A stretch of DNA of 48,341 bases from JALSKU01 sp964556545. Lineage in GTDB: Bacteria > Campylobacterota > Campylobacteria > Campylobacterales > JALSKU01. Shown here in pieces: positions 16,611 through 25,497 of this stretch; positions within the stretch are counted from its first letter, which is position 1; each line of letters opens with the position of its first letter. The DNA lies in the NCBI GenBank assembly GCA_964556545.1, contig CAZKWE010000062.1:1-48341 (forward strand). Reading direction: 5' to 3'. The notes under the pieces are model-generated. The model had not been told where the DNA came from, did no database searches, and worked only from the letters and a program-made list of their open reading frames with translations. The position numbers were made by a program, and so were the translations under genes.

Positions 16611-17462
16611 TTATAGAGTGATATGTGAGTGTCTTGAACTATGGCACTGTACATTTACGCTAACCGGCAAAGAAGCTATATGGCATGGATTTCTCTCTAT
16701 ATGAACGGCAAGTACCGTTTTTGTTCCGCCCATTCCCATTGCACCTATTCCCAATTTGTTTAATTCTTCCAAAATCTCTTGTTCAAATGCATCAAGTTCC
16801 GGATTTTCATTTCTGGTTCCCGCCTCTCTAAAAAGAGCATGTTTACTTGAAATAGCCGCTTTTTCAAAAGTACCTCCTATACCGACTCCGACTATGATAG
16901 GAGGACAGGGATTTGGTCCGGCATTTGAAACTACCTCTTTTACAAAATTCAAAATTCCCGGTTTTCCTTGAGCCGGTGCAAGTACGGTAGCACGACTTAC
17001 ATTTTCACTTCCGCCACCTTTTGCAGCATATTCTATCTCAAGTTTATCACCTTCAACTATATCAAAGTGTATAATTGCCGGCAAATTGTATCCTACCGTA
17101 TCTCTTAAATTGGCTCTTGTAAAACAATCACAAGTTGATGCTCTTAAATATCCTTCCTTGTATCCAAGCTCCGTTCCTTTGTTTATAGCATCTTTTAGTG
17201 TACCGTCTTTAACTTTAAAACCTTCGCCCACCTTTACAAAAAATACTGCCAACCCGGTATCTTGACACAATGGTCTATCCTCTGTTTTGGCAATTTGGGC
17301 ATTTTCCAGAATTTGCCTTAAAACTTCTCTGCAAACCGGACTTTTTTCTTCATCCATAGCCTTTTTAAGTGCATTTAAAGCATCTTCGGGTAAATTATAT
17401 GCCGTATGTATTATCAAATTTTTAATGCTATTGACAATATCGTCAAACTCAACTTCTCTCAT
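16611..17462 (-). CDS. fumA: Fumarate hydratase class I, alpha (N-terminal) subunit
   Basis: A 283-aa iron-sulfur subunit. Cluster cysteines are expected in LCQDTGLAVFFVKVG (about 63-77), in STCDCFTRANLRDTVGYN, and in AGPNPCPPIIVGVGIGGTF. The ATG at 17462 has AAGGAG upstream. The 9-nt gap to the beta gene shows they are co-translated. The enzyme is oxygen-sensitive by family, consistent with an organism adapted to low oxygen. Two-gene tartrate dehydratase is the alternative but is unlikely between mdh and sucCD. Confidence 0.92.
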   Translation of the reverse strand: MREVEFDDIVNSIKNLIIHTAYNLPEDALNALKKAMDEEKSPVCREVLRQILENAQIAKTEDRPLCQDTGLAVFFVKVGEGFKVKDGTLKDAINKGTELGYKEGYLRASTCDCFTRANLRDTVGYNLPAIIHFDIVEGDKLEIEYAAKGGGSENVSRATVLAPAQGKPGILNFVKEVVSNAGPNPCPPIIVGVGIGGTFEKAAISSKHALFREAGTRNENPELDAFEQEILEELNKLGIGAMGMGGTKTVLAVHIERNPCHIASLPVSVNVQCHSSRHSHITL

Positions 17463-17510
17463 TTGAGAATCTCCTTTTCAATGATTACAACCATTAACAA
17501 CATAAAAGAT

Positions 17511-18458
17511 TTATAAAAAATCTTTCTCCTTTAGTGTATCTATCAGCACTTGAACAGAATCTATACTTTTTCTAAACTGTTCTCTCTCGCAATGATTTAA
17601 ACTGATTTCTATCACATCTTCAGCCCCGTTTTTTCCCAAAGTTACAGGAACACCGTTTACTATATCATTATATCCGTATTCTCCTTCAAGATATACAGCA
17701 CAAGGATAAATCTGCTTAGAATCTTTCAATATGGCATTTATCATAAGTGCGGTTGATTTTGCAGGAGCATAATAAGCAGACCCCGTTTTCAAATATCCCA
17801 CTATCTCTGCTCCGCCATGTTTTGTTCTCTCTACTATCTCTTTTATTTCATCAGCTTTCAATAAGTCCGTAAGAGGAATGCCCGCAACAGTGGAGTATCT
17901 TTGAAGAGGCACCATAAAATCCCCATGTCCCCCCATAGTGGTTGCTCTTATCTGACCGGCACCAAATCCCAACTTTTCATATATAAAATGTGCCATTCTT
18001 GCACTATCCAAGATGCCTGCCATTCCGATAACCTGATTTCTTGGATAATTTCCTACTTTTAAAGCAACATAGGTCATTGTATCAAGCGGATTTGAAACCA
18101 TTATGATTATAGCATTGGGAGCATATTCTTTTACTTTTAAAACAACTTCTTTTGTAATTTCAGCATTTATCATCAAAAGATCGTCTCTTGTCATTCCCGG
18201 AAGCCTCGGACTGCCTGCAGTTATAACAACTACTTCGCTGTTTTGTATATCTTTATAACTCTGCGCTGCTTTTACGATAGTATGACTTCTTGCTGCAGCC
18301 GCCGCTTGGCTCATATCAAGTGCTTTTCCCTTGGCTCTGTCTTCGTCTCTGTCAACCAAAACAAGCCTGTGGCAAGTTCCGTGCATTGCCAAAGAGTATC
18401 CTACTGTTGCACCGACATTTCCCGCACCTATAATAGTCACCTTGCTTTGTCTCTCCAC
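17511..18458 (-). CDS. mdh: Malate dehydrogenase (NAD-dependent)
   Basis: A 315-aa LDH-like malate dehydrogenase interconverting malate and oxaloacetate. The nucleotide-binding GAGNVGATVGYSLA is at residues 11-24, an acidic residue after VLVDRDEDR selects NAD, and the substrate arginines lie in AGSPRLPGMTRDDLL. The catalytic histidine is in TTMGGHGDFMVPL. The start is GTG (18458) with AAAGG upstream. A -10 candidate (TATAAT on the minus strand, 18482-18487) lies before it, so it can be the head of a sub-operon mdh-fum-suc-oor. Confidence 0.95.
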   Translation of the reverse strand: MERQSKVTIIGAGNVGATVGYSLAMHGTCHRLVLVDRDEDRAKGKALDMSQAAAAARSHTIVKAAQSYKDIQNSEVVVITAGSPRLPGMTRDDLLMINAEITKEVVLKVKEYAPNAIIIMVSNPLDTMTYVALKVGNYPRNQVIGMAGILDSARMAHFIYEKLGFGAGQIRATTMGGHGDFMVPLQRYSTVAGIPLTDLLKADEIKEIVERTKHGGAEIVGYLKTGSAYYAPAKSTALMINAILKDSKQIYPCAVYLEGEYGYNDIVNGVPVTLGKNGAEDVIEISLNHCEREQFRKSIDSVQVLIDTLKEKDFL

Positions 18459-18481
18459 TCTTATCCTTTACTTATCATTTA

Positions 18482-18521
18482 ATTATATGACAGAGATTTG
18501 GGAAATTGTATCACAAATCTC
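18482..18521 (-). promoter_or_regulatory. icd-mdh intergenic hairpin and internal promoter
   Basis: On the minus strand, GAGATTTG (complement of 18514-18521) pairs with CAAATCTC (18493-18500) across a 13-nt loop, 12 nt after the icd stop. TATAAT (18482-18487) follows, 24 nt before the mdh start. The combination could partly end icd transcription and start a separate mdh-oorC transcript. This is inferred from sequence only. Confidence 0.45.
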
Positions 18522-18533
18522 ATGCAATATAAA

Positions 18534-20738
18534 TTATTTTAATGAACCGATTATCTCATTCAATGTTTTACTCGGTCTCATGGCATGTTCGGCTTTGTCA
18601 TCATCAGGATGATAATATCCTCCGATATTCTGAGGTTTTCCTTCAACACTTAAAAGCTCACTGATAATCTTCTGCTCATTTTCCTGTAAAGCTTTTGCAA
18701 CAGGAGCAAAAAGATTGGCCAACTCTTCATCCTCATTTTGTTTTGCCAAATATTCACTCAAATACATAGCAAAGTAATAATGACTTGCTTTATTGTCCGG
18801 CTGACCTACTTTTCTGCCTGGAGATTTATCATTTTCAAGATATGCTTCATTTGCACTATCAAATGCTTTGGTCATGATAGCTACTTTAGAATCGCCGGTT
18901 TTTTGGGATATCATTCTAAGTGATTCTCCCAAAGCTAAAAATTCTCCCAAACTATCCCATCTTAAATGGCCCTCTTTTAAAAATTGCTCAACATGTTTTG
19001 GCGCACTTCCTCCGGCTCCTGTTTCAAAAAGCCCTCCTCCTGCAAGAAGAGGAACTATGCTCATCATCTTTGCACTGGTTCCCAATTCGAGTATAGGAAA
19101 CAGATCAGTTAAATAATCTCTTAAAATATTTCCTGTTACCGAAATAGTATCAAGCCCTTTTCTTGTTCTTTTCAAGGTATATTTCATAGCAAGTATCGGA
19201 GCCATAATATAATACTCTATCTCTTTTTTATCCAAATATTCAGGAAGATACTCTACAACTTTTTTTATCATATTACTATCATGTGCTCTGTTGCTGTCAA
19301 GCCAAAATACTATAGGAACTCCTGTTAGAGAACCTCTTTCATGAGCAAGTCTTATCCAGTCTTTGATAGCTATATCTTTTGCTTTGTAAAGCCTCCAAAT
19401 ATCATCTTTTTGAACATTGTGACTCATTAAAGTATTGCCATCACTATCTTTTACTTCCATAACTCCATCTTCGGCACAGGTAAAAGTATATGGATGAGAG
19501 CCGTACTCTTCTGCTTTCATAGCCATTAAGCCGACATTGCTTACATGACCCATAGTAGTTACATCAAATTGACCGTTTTTTCTACAGTCTTCCATAATGG
19601 TACTGTATGTAGTAGCATAACATCTATCCGGAATTACTGCCAAACACTCTTGTAACTCTCCATCTTTATTCCACATTTTTCCGCCTTCTCTTATAACAGG
19701 TGGCATAGAAGCATCTATAATAATATCATTTGATGCATGAAGATTTGTTACAAGATTGTCGCTGTCAACCATAGCTATATTCGGATGACCTTCGAGTATA
19801 ACGGCTTTTATATCTGCTTCAATTTGTTCTTTTTTATCGCTGTTTTCTATTTTTTTAAGAAGATCGCCAATTCCCAAATCCGGATTTATTCCGAGTTTTT
19901 CAAACTCATCTTTGTATTTGTCAAACACTTTTTCAAAAAATACACTTACTGCATGACCGAATATAACAGGATCACTCATCTTCATCATAGTGGCTTTTAG
20001 ATGGATTGACCACAATAGCCCTTTTTCATCAGCATCTTTTATGCTCTGAGCCAAAAACTCTCTTAGTTTTTTTGCTGACATAAAACTTGAAGAAACCACC
20101 TCTTTGGCATCTACATCCAAAGTTTTCAAAGTTTTTCCGTTTAACATGATAGAAAGTGTTGTAGCTTTTTCAGTTATAACGGATTTTTCATTGCCATAAA
20201 AATCACCCTCATCCATATATGCGACATAAGCTTTGCAATCTTTCGAATAAGGCTTTAATTTATGAGGATGTTTTTGAGCATACTTTTTTACTGCAGGTGC
20301 TGCTCTTCTGTCACTATTGCCTTGCCTAAGAACAGGATTTACCGCACTTCCAAGACAAGTTGCATATCTTGCTCTTATATCTTTTTCCTCCTGTGTTTTT
20401 GGATTTTCAGGAAAATCAGGTACTTTGTATCCCTGCTCTTGAAGTTCAGCTATACAGGCTTTTAACTGTGGTATAGAAGCTGATATGTTTGGAAGTTTTA
20501 TAATATTTGCTTCAGGTTTATTTACAAGCTCTCCAAGATAAGCCAATTCATCGGTATGCTTTTGATCCTCAGGGAGAATATCACTGAAAGTTGCAAGAAC
20601 TCTGCCTGATAGTGAAATATCTCTCTCTTCAATATTTACTCCCGCTTTCGGCAGTACTTTTTGCAATATCGGAAACAATGAATATGTTGCAAGTGCCGGC
20701 GCCTCATCTATCTTTGTATATACTATATTTTTTGCCAT
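18534..20738 (-). CDS. icd: Isocitrate dehydrogenase (NADP), monomeric type
   Basis: A 734-aa single-chain isocitrate dehydrogenase of the monomeric family, which interconverts isocitrate with 2-oxoglutarate and CO2 using NADP. Family landmarks include KIDEAPALATYSLFPIL near the start, SNRRAAPAVKKYAQKHPH-type central blocks (DRRAAPAVK), ERGSLTGVPIVFWLD, and the C-terminal NIGGYYHPDDDKAEHAMRPS. Many Campylobacterota use this form. In the reductive cycle it would carboxylate 2-oxoglutarate made by OOR. First gene of the block, with its own -10 TATAAT and AAAGGA before the ATG. Confidence 0.96.
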   Translation of the reverse strand: MAKNIVYTKIDEAPALATYSLFPILQKVLPKAGVNIEERDISLSGRVLATFSDILPEDQKHTDELAYLGELVNKPEANIIKLPNISASIPQLKACIAELQEQGYKVPDFPENPKTQEEKDIRARYATCLGSAVNPVLRQGNSDRRAAPAVKKYAQKHPHKLKPYSKDCKAYVAYMDEGDFYGNEKSVITEKATTLSIMLNGKTLKTLDVDAKEVVSSSFMSAKKLREFLAQSIKDADEKGLLWSIHLKATMMKMSDPVIFGHAVSVFFEKVFDKYKDEFEKLGINPDLGIGDLLKKIENSDKKEQIEADIKAVILEGHPNIAMVDSDNLVTNLHASNDIIIDASMPPVIREGGKMWNKDGELQECLAVIPDRCYATTYSTIMEDCRKNGQFDVTTMGHVSNVGLMAMKAEEYGSHPYTFTCAEDGVMEVKDSDGNTLMSHNVQKDDIWRLYKAKDIAIKDWIRLAHERGSLTGVPIVFWLDSNRAHDSNMIKKVVEYLPEYLDKKEIEYYIMAPILAMKYTLKRTRKGLDTISVTGNILRDYLTDLFPILELGTSAKMMSIVPLLAGGGLFETGAGGSAPKHVEQFLKEGHLRWDSLGEFLALGESLRMISQKTGDSKVAIMTKAFDSANEAYLENDKSPGRKVGQPDNKASHYYFAMYLSEYLAKQNEDEELANLFAPVAKALQENEQKIISELLSVEGKPQNIGGYYHPDDDKAEHAMRPSKTLNEIIGSLK

Positions 20739-20763
20739 GTATATCCTTTTCTGGTATGAAATT

Positions 20764-20769
20764 ATTATA
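20764..20769 (-). promoter_or_regulatory. icd operon promoter -10 element
   Basis: TATAAT on the minus strand, 25 nt before the icd ATG. It lies in a 141-nt A/T-rich gap (20739-20879) between icd and mltG, in which I see no gene. Confidence 0.5.
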
Positions 20770-20879
20770 TAAGTATATAATAGTAAACATAAAATAATTT
20801 TAATATTATAGATGGTTACATAAAAAATATTATTATGTTACTCAATTACACATATACTAAATTATATACTTCGTATTTG

Positions 20880-21842
20880 TTACTTATTGTTACGAATATT
20901 GTATCTGCTGTTTTTAATATTTTGAAGATGCACTTTATAAGTATTACTAAACAAATGTGTTTTATTTTTTCCTTTTACAAAATACAAATACTCCTTTTTT
21001 GCAGGAAATATAGCAGCTTTTAAAGCATCCATGCTTATAGAGCAAACAGGATAAAGAGGTACACCTTTTATTTTATAGGTATTATATAAACTATTGTCAC
21101 TTCTTATCCTTGAGGCTGAAATCTTTTCATGCGAATATATACCGTATTTCAAACTTCCGTCCATTTGTAGTTTCATATGTTTCTTCAACCGATTGTGAAT
21201 CACTGCCGAGATAAGAGGCATTTCTTTTTTATTTGCCGCTTCCTTTTGAATGATAGAAGCTATGCTTACATACCAAAACCATTTTTTTTCGTCATATACA
21301 CCAAATATTTTTTCGGATAATTTTTTGTGTTTGTAAAGCGAATTATATACGAGATAATTAACAAGATGCCTTTCACTCATACCAATGGGAACCGTATATG
21401 TATCAGCAAGGATAACTCCATCTTTTATGTTGGTTAATTTATCATACTCACTTATCAGTTTTTTGTAATTTAAATGCATATTTTTTGCCACATTTGAAAA
21501 AAATATCTCTTTTGTTTCACCCGGAATCAGAGTGATTTTTATCAAAGCAGCTTTTGAATGGGTTAATTTATACAAAAAATCTCCTCTGCTTAACTCTGTT
21601 TTTTCCATATTGATCCAGCCTGACTGCGGTGATCCGAAAAATCTCATCAAATATGCATCTATTTTTGAAACTTCAAAGTTTCTATCTTCAAGATATGATA
21701 TAATTTGATTTATAGAACCGGATGGAATATAGACAACTTTAGATGATTTTATACCGTGTGCGAGATAAAAAAGCAGGGAAAGTATGATGATAAGAATTAT
21801 GTCTGCAACTATAGCTAAAATATCATATTTGGTTATTTTCAT
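20880..21842 (-). CDS. mltG: Endolytic murein transglycosylase MltG (YceG-like)
   Basis: A 320-aa inner-membrane enzyme that cuts nascent peptidoglycan strands and helps set glycan length. There is one N-terminal transmembrane helix (about 8-30). A LysM-like segment follows (VVYIPSGSINQIISYL). The catalytic domain contains IASIIQKEAANKKEMPLISAVIHNRL-type sequence with the catalytic glutamate at E201, then QMDGSLKYGI and YNTYKIKGVPLYPVC. All are typical of MltG. The first 59 nt overlap the divergent AsmA-like gene. Ribosome site AAGAGA is weak. Confidence 0.93.
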   Translation of the reverse strand: MKITKYDILAIVADIILIIILSLLFYLAHGIKSSKVVYIPSGSINQIISYLEDRNFEVSKIDAYLMRFFGSPQSGWINMEKTELSRGDFLYKLTHSKAALIKITLIPGETKEIFFSNVAKNMHLNYKKLISEYDKLTNIKDGVILADTYTVPIGMSERHLVNYLVYNSLYKHKKLSEKIFGVYDEKKWFWYVSIASIIQKEAANKKEMPLISAVIHNRLKKHMKLQMDGSLKYGIYSHEKISASRIRSDNSLYNTYKIKGVPLYPVCSISMDALKAAIFPAKKEYLYFVKGKNKTHLFSNTYKVHLQNIKNSRYNIRNNK

Positions 21843-24300
21843 TATATCTCTTATTCTTATTGTCTATTTTCTTCTTTTACATGGTATAAAGATAGACAAT
21901 CTAATACTACCTTATGCCAATGTAAAAAAATTATACATTAAATTAGATAAAAAACTCATTGTAAAAGCAGACTACTTAAAAATAAAAAAAAGCTACAAAA
22001 AAACAGATACCAAAAGCCAACTCCTCTCTGTAAAAAATTATTTAAAATATTTTCATCTGTTTTTTAAAGAGTTGGATATAAAAAAACTGGAATATAAAAA
22101 TCAAACTTTAAGAGTAAAATATATTTACAATAAATTCTTTTTGGATACAAATGAGTTGTATTTTTTATCTTCCATATCAATCTCAAACAAATCAACCATA
22201 AATATCGATATAAAAAACTTATATCTTAAAGATTATTATACTTATTTTCAAGGAAAATTAAATATAAATTTAACCCAAAACAAAATAGACTTTGACGGTT
22301 CGTTTAGTTCCCACGAAGTAAAAGGTTATGCAAAGCTGACCTTGCATAAAAATATATTGAATTATTATCTTTACAATGTTTCTGCAAAGCAAATTATTAC
22401 TTTTATGGATTATTTAAATTCAAAGATAAACATAAACAAAGAGATTTCAAACTGGATATACAGATATATTACCGCACAAAAATATAACTTGCATTACATG
22501 ACCGGTAAAATAGATATAAAAACGGGTAATTATTTTCCGAAACTTATGAGGGCGAAAGCAACAGCAGAAAATGTAAAAATAAAATTTCACAAAAATTTAA
22601 ACAGCACAGATAGCAAAAAGGTATATATAACATTAAAAAATGATACACTGTATTTTAAGCTTTATAAACCAATGTATGAAGGTATAGACTTAAACGGATC
22701 AAAAGTAACAATTACAAATCTTTTAAGCAAGGGATCAGCTATAGAAGTAATACTCAAAGCAAAACATCCTCTTGATAAAAAAGTAAAACAAATACTAAAA
22801 GCCTATAATGTTGATATACCTCTTTATCAAAAAACATCTTCGACCAATGCTCTTCTTAGACTTTATATACCCTTTGTTCCGTATAGTTTTCACATTAAAG
22901 GATATTTTTATACACAAAATTCCGATATTTACTTTAAAAAAGTTAAATTTCACACAAAACAAGCAAAAATTTTACTTGATGACAATACTGTAAAATTGGA
23001 AAATACCGATATATCTTACAATAAACTTTTTGATATCAACACAACGGGAACATTTTATACTTCCAAAAATATTTTTTCAGGCATTGCAGATATAAACAAA
23101 CTGTATTTAAAATATAAAAATGAATTGATACTTGATGCAAACCGGACAAAAAGCAAGGTGAATGTCACTTTTAACAAAAGTACTATATTTTTAAAAGATT
23201 TAAATACAACTCTTGTATTTGGGAAAATAAAAAATTTTACTTTTGGCAACTTGCAAAAGTTATATAAAATTTCTCCCTTTTTAAAAAAATACAATATAAA
23301 ACAGGGAAATGCAAAAATTTCCACAAAAAATTTCAATCTTTTTTATCTAAAAAGTCATATACATTTCAATGATAATAAAATCTTGCTTTACAATAATAAA
23401 CTTTTAAAAAATTTTGATATTAACGGCACAATCAATACAAAAAATATAAAACTAAACATTAATAAAAATTTAATCAGTGCTGATATTTCAGACCGAATAA
23501 CAATAAATACAAACAAAATTTCATATGATTTTAGAAACTCTCTAAACAATAACTCCAAAGAATATTATTTTAAAAAACCGATAACTCTAAATGCATTTGA
23601 TTCAACAATTTACATAAGCAAAGAGATAATTCTACCTACAACCAGCTTTACTCTTTTTTTAAATAAAGATAAAAAAATATTTTCCGGTATTTATGGTAAA
23701 AATCATATTTTTTATTCTAAGGATTTTAAAATTGTTGATATACATACCAACTTTTTAAGTGCCGATTATATCAATACTATTATTCAACACAATCTGTTTA
23801 GAAAAGGAGGTTTTTTACTTACGATAAAAGAATCAAACGATTTGTTTTGGGGTAACTGTAAAATATCAGACTCTATGATAAAAAGTCCGAAAAAAGGGGG
23901 CAGTGATTTTAAAATAGATACCGGTGAGTTTAATTTTTATTTAAAAAATTCACTACTTACTCTTAAAGATATAATTTTAAAAAATGAATTTACCACACTA
24001 AAGGGAGGAGGATATATTGATTTGAAAAATAAAAGGTTAAACCTTGTTTTTAAAGTCAATATTTTAAAAAATTTGGGAAAAACTATAAAATCCATACCTT
24101 TGATAGGCTATGTGCTTCTTGGAAAAGATGGTAAATTCAGTTCGAAAGTAACCATAACGGGAGATTTTAAAAATCCTCAAGTTCAAACTGATTTTTCAAA
24201 AGATATTATCAAATCACCCTTAAATATAATATTTAGAGTAATTAAACTGCCTTTTAAACTGCTATTGCCAAAAACAGACAAAACTAATCCCTCAAAGTAG
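21784..24300 (+). CDS. AsmA/YhdP-like envelope lipid-transport protein
   Basis: An 838-aa protein with an N-terminal transmembrane anchor (about 14-36) and a long periplasmic part very rich in Lys, Asn, Ile and Phe, arranged as beta-strand repeats. The C-terminal ~120 residues (LTLKDIILKNEFTTLKGGG, IKSIPLIGYVLLGKDGKF, DFKNPQVQTDFS) match the AsmA/YhdP-type C-terminal domain. YhdP/TamB relatives form hydrophobic grooves bridging inner and outer membranes to move phospholipid. The ATG at 21784 follows GGGAAAG but lies inside mltG. Later starts are ATG 21787, ATG 21799 and TTG 21829, the last still keeping most of the anchor. The 3' end overlaps lolC by 17 nt, convergently. Confidence 0.8.
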   Translation: MMIRIMSATIAKISYLVIFIISLILIVYFLLLHGIKIDNLILPYANVKKLYIKLDKKLIVKADYLKIKKSYKKTDTKSQLLSVKNYLKYFHLFFKELDIKKLEYKNQTLRVKYIYNKFFLDTNELYFLSSISISNKSTINIDIKNLYLKDYYTYFQGKLNINLTQNKIDFDGSFSSHEVKGYAKLTLHKNILNYYLYNVSAKQIITFMDYLNSKININKEISNWIYRYITAQKYNLHYMTGKIDIKTGNYFPKLMRAKATAENVKIKFHKNLNSTDSKKVYITLKNDTLYFKLYKPMYEGIDLNGSKVTITNLLSKGSAIEVILKAKHPLDKKVKQILKAYNVDIPLYQKTSSTNALLRLYIPFVPYSFHIKGYFYTQNSDIYFKKVKFHTKQAKILLDDNTVKLENTDISYNKLFDINTTGTFYTSKNIFSGIADINKLYLKYKNELILDANRTKSKVNVTFNKSTIFLKDLNTTLVFGKIKNFTFGNLQKLYKISPFLKKYNIKQGNAKISTKNFNLFYLKSHIHFNDNKILLYNNKLLKNFDINGTINTKNIKLNINKNLISADISDRITINTNKISYDFRNSLNNNSKEYYFKKPITLNAFDSTIYISKEIILPTTSFTLFLNKDKKIFSGIYGKNHIFYSKDFKIVDIHTNFLSADYINTIIQHNLFRKGGFLLTIKESNDLFWGNCKISDSMIKSPKKGGSDFKIDTGEFNFYLKNSLLTLKDIILKNEFTTLKGGGYIDLKNKRLNLVFKVNILKNLGKTIKSIPLIGYVLLGKDGKFSSKVTITGDFKNPQVQTDFSKDIIKSPLNIIFRVIKLPFKLLLPKTDKTNPSK

Positions 24301-25477
24301 CCAAAACATCAATTTTACTAATTTGCCTTGATGGATAATATGAAGAAAATGCGACTATAAAAAATGCACCTGTAATAATATATAAAAAATCTCGAAAGGA
24401 AAGATCAATAGGCAGTTTGCTCATACCGTAAACATCAGCAGGAAGATTAATGATATCAAAAGAGCCGAGTATATACATTCCTAAAAAACCAAATACTACA
24501 CCCAGCACTATCCCGCTGCCTCCTATAACAAGACCGAGATAAAAAAAAGTATCTTTTATCTCTTTTTTACTTGCTCCCAAAGAGAGCAACAGTGCTATTT
24601 CCTTTCTTCTGTTCATTACTATCATCAAAAGTGAGCTAATGATATTAAGTGATGCTATAAGAATAATAAGCATAAGAACAACAAAGAGTGATCTTTTTTC
24701 AAGTGCAAGTGCGGCAAAAAAATTGCCGTTTTGTTGCCACCAGCCGACAACTCCTGCTTCAGAAGGTAAAAATTTCTTTATTTTTTTTATATCAATTTGA
24801 GGACTTTTAGAATATACATGAATACCGCTAAACTCATTTTTTGCAAAATGCAAAACTTTTTGCATTGATTTCAAAGTAGTATACATATATACTTTATCGT
24901 AGGCTATCAGACCGGAGTTAAAACTTCCCTCAACTTTAAATCTTTTCATAGTCGGTATCAAAGAAAAACCTGCAGGTGCATTTTGTGTAAAAATGAGTGT
25001 TATTTTATCACCGCTTTTTAGATAAAACATATCTTTTATACCCTTGCCGACAATTACGCTGAATTTTTTTAAATTTTTTCCTTTTACAGCTTTTTTAACT
25101 ATCGGATTTATAAGAGACTCATCTTTAAAATTTACTCCAAAAAGCATACCGCCTTCAAGTTTGTCGCCTTTTTTTATAATTGTTTGCGAATTGATATACG
25201 GACTGAATTTTAAATATGGAAACTTTTCTCTTAATTTTGATAGCAAATCACTATCTAAATTTTGCAATGTTTTCGGATAAATACTAAGAGGATAATTCAT
25301 AGTAAAAAGTTTATCCTCAAAATTTTTATCAAATCCGTTCATAATTGCCATGGCAATTAAAAGCACCATAACACCCACACAAACACCCACAAATGCAAAT
25401 AAGGCACTTATAGTTATAAAAGGTTGAGATTTGTCAAATCTCAGATACTTTTTTACAAGATATTTAGACAAATTCAT
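24284..25477 (-). CDS. lolC: Lipoprotein-releasing ABC transporter permease (LolC/LolE family)
   Basis: A 397-aa inner-membrane permease of the system that extracts outer-membrane lipoproteins and hands them to LolA. TM1 is about 21-46 (ending AMAIMNGFDKNFEDKL, the family signature). A large periplasmic domain spans about 50-255. Three C-terminal helices of the FtsX fold hold MNRRKEIALLLSLGASKKEI. It lies 20 nt downstream of secA, and lolA is divergent on the other side of secA, as in Helicobacter. One gene serves in place of separate LolC and LolE; LolD is not in the window. Confidence 0.9.
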   Translation of the reverse strand: MNLSKYLVKKYLRFDKSQPFITISALFAFVGVCVGVMVLLIAMAIMNGFDKNFEDKLFTMNYPLSIYPKTLQNLDSDLLSKLREKFPYLKFSPYINSQTIIKKGDKLEGGMLFGVNFKDESLINPIVKKAVKGKNLKKFSVIVGKGIKDMFYLKSGDKITLIFTQNAPAGFSLIPTMKRFKVEGSFNSGLIAYDKVYMYTTLKSMQKVLHFAKNEFSGIHVYSKSPQIDIKKIKKFLPSEAGVVGWWQQNGNFFAALALEKRSLFVVLMLIILIASLNIISSLLMIVMNRRKEIALLLSLGASKKEIKDTFFYLGLVIGGSGIVLGVVFGFLGMYILGSFDIINLPADVYGMSKLPIDLSFRDFLYIITGAFFIVAFSSYYPSRQISKIDVLATLRD

Positions 25478-25497
25478 AATTGATTGTTTATTGACCG

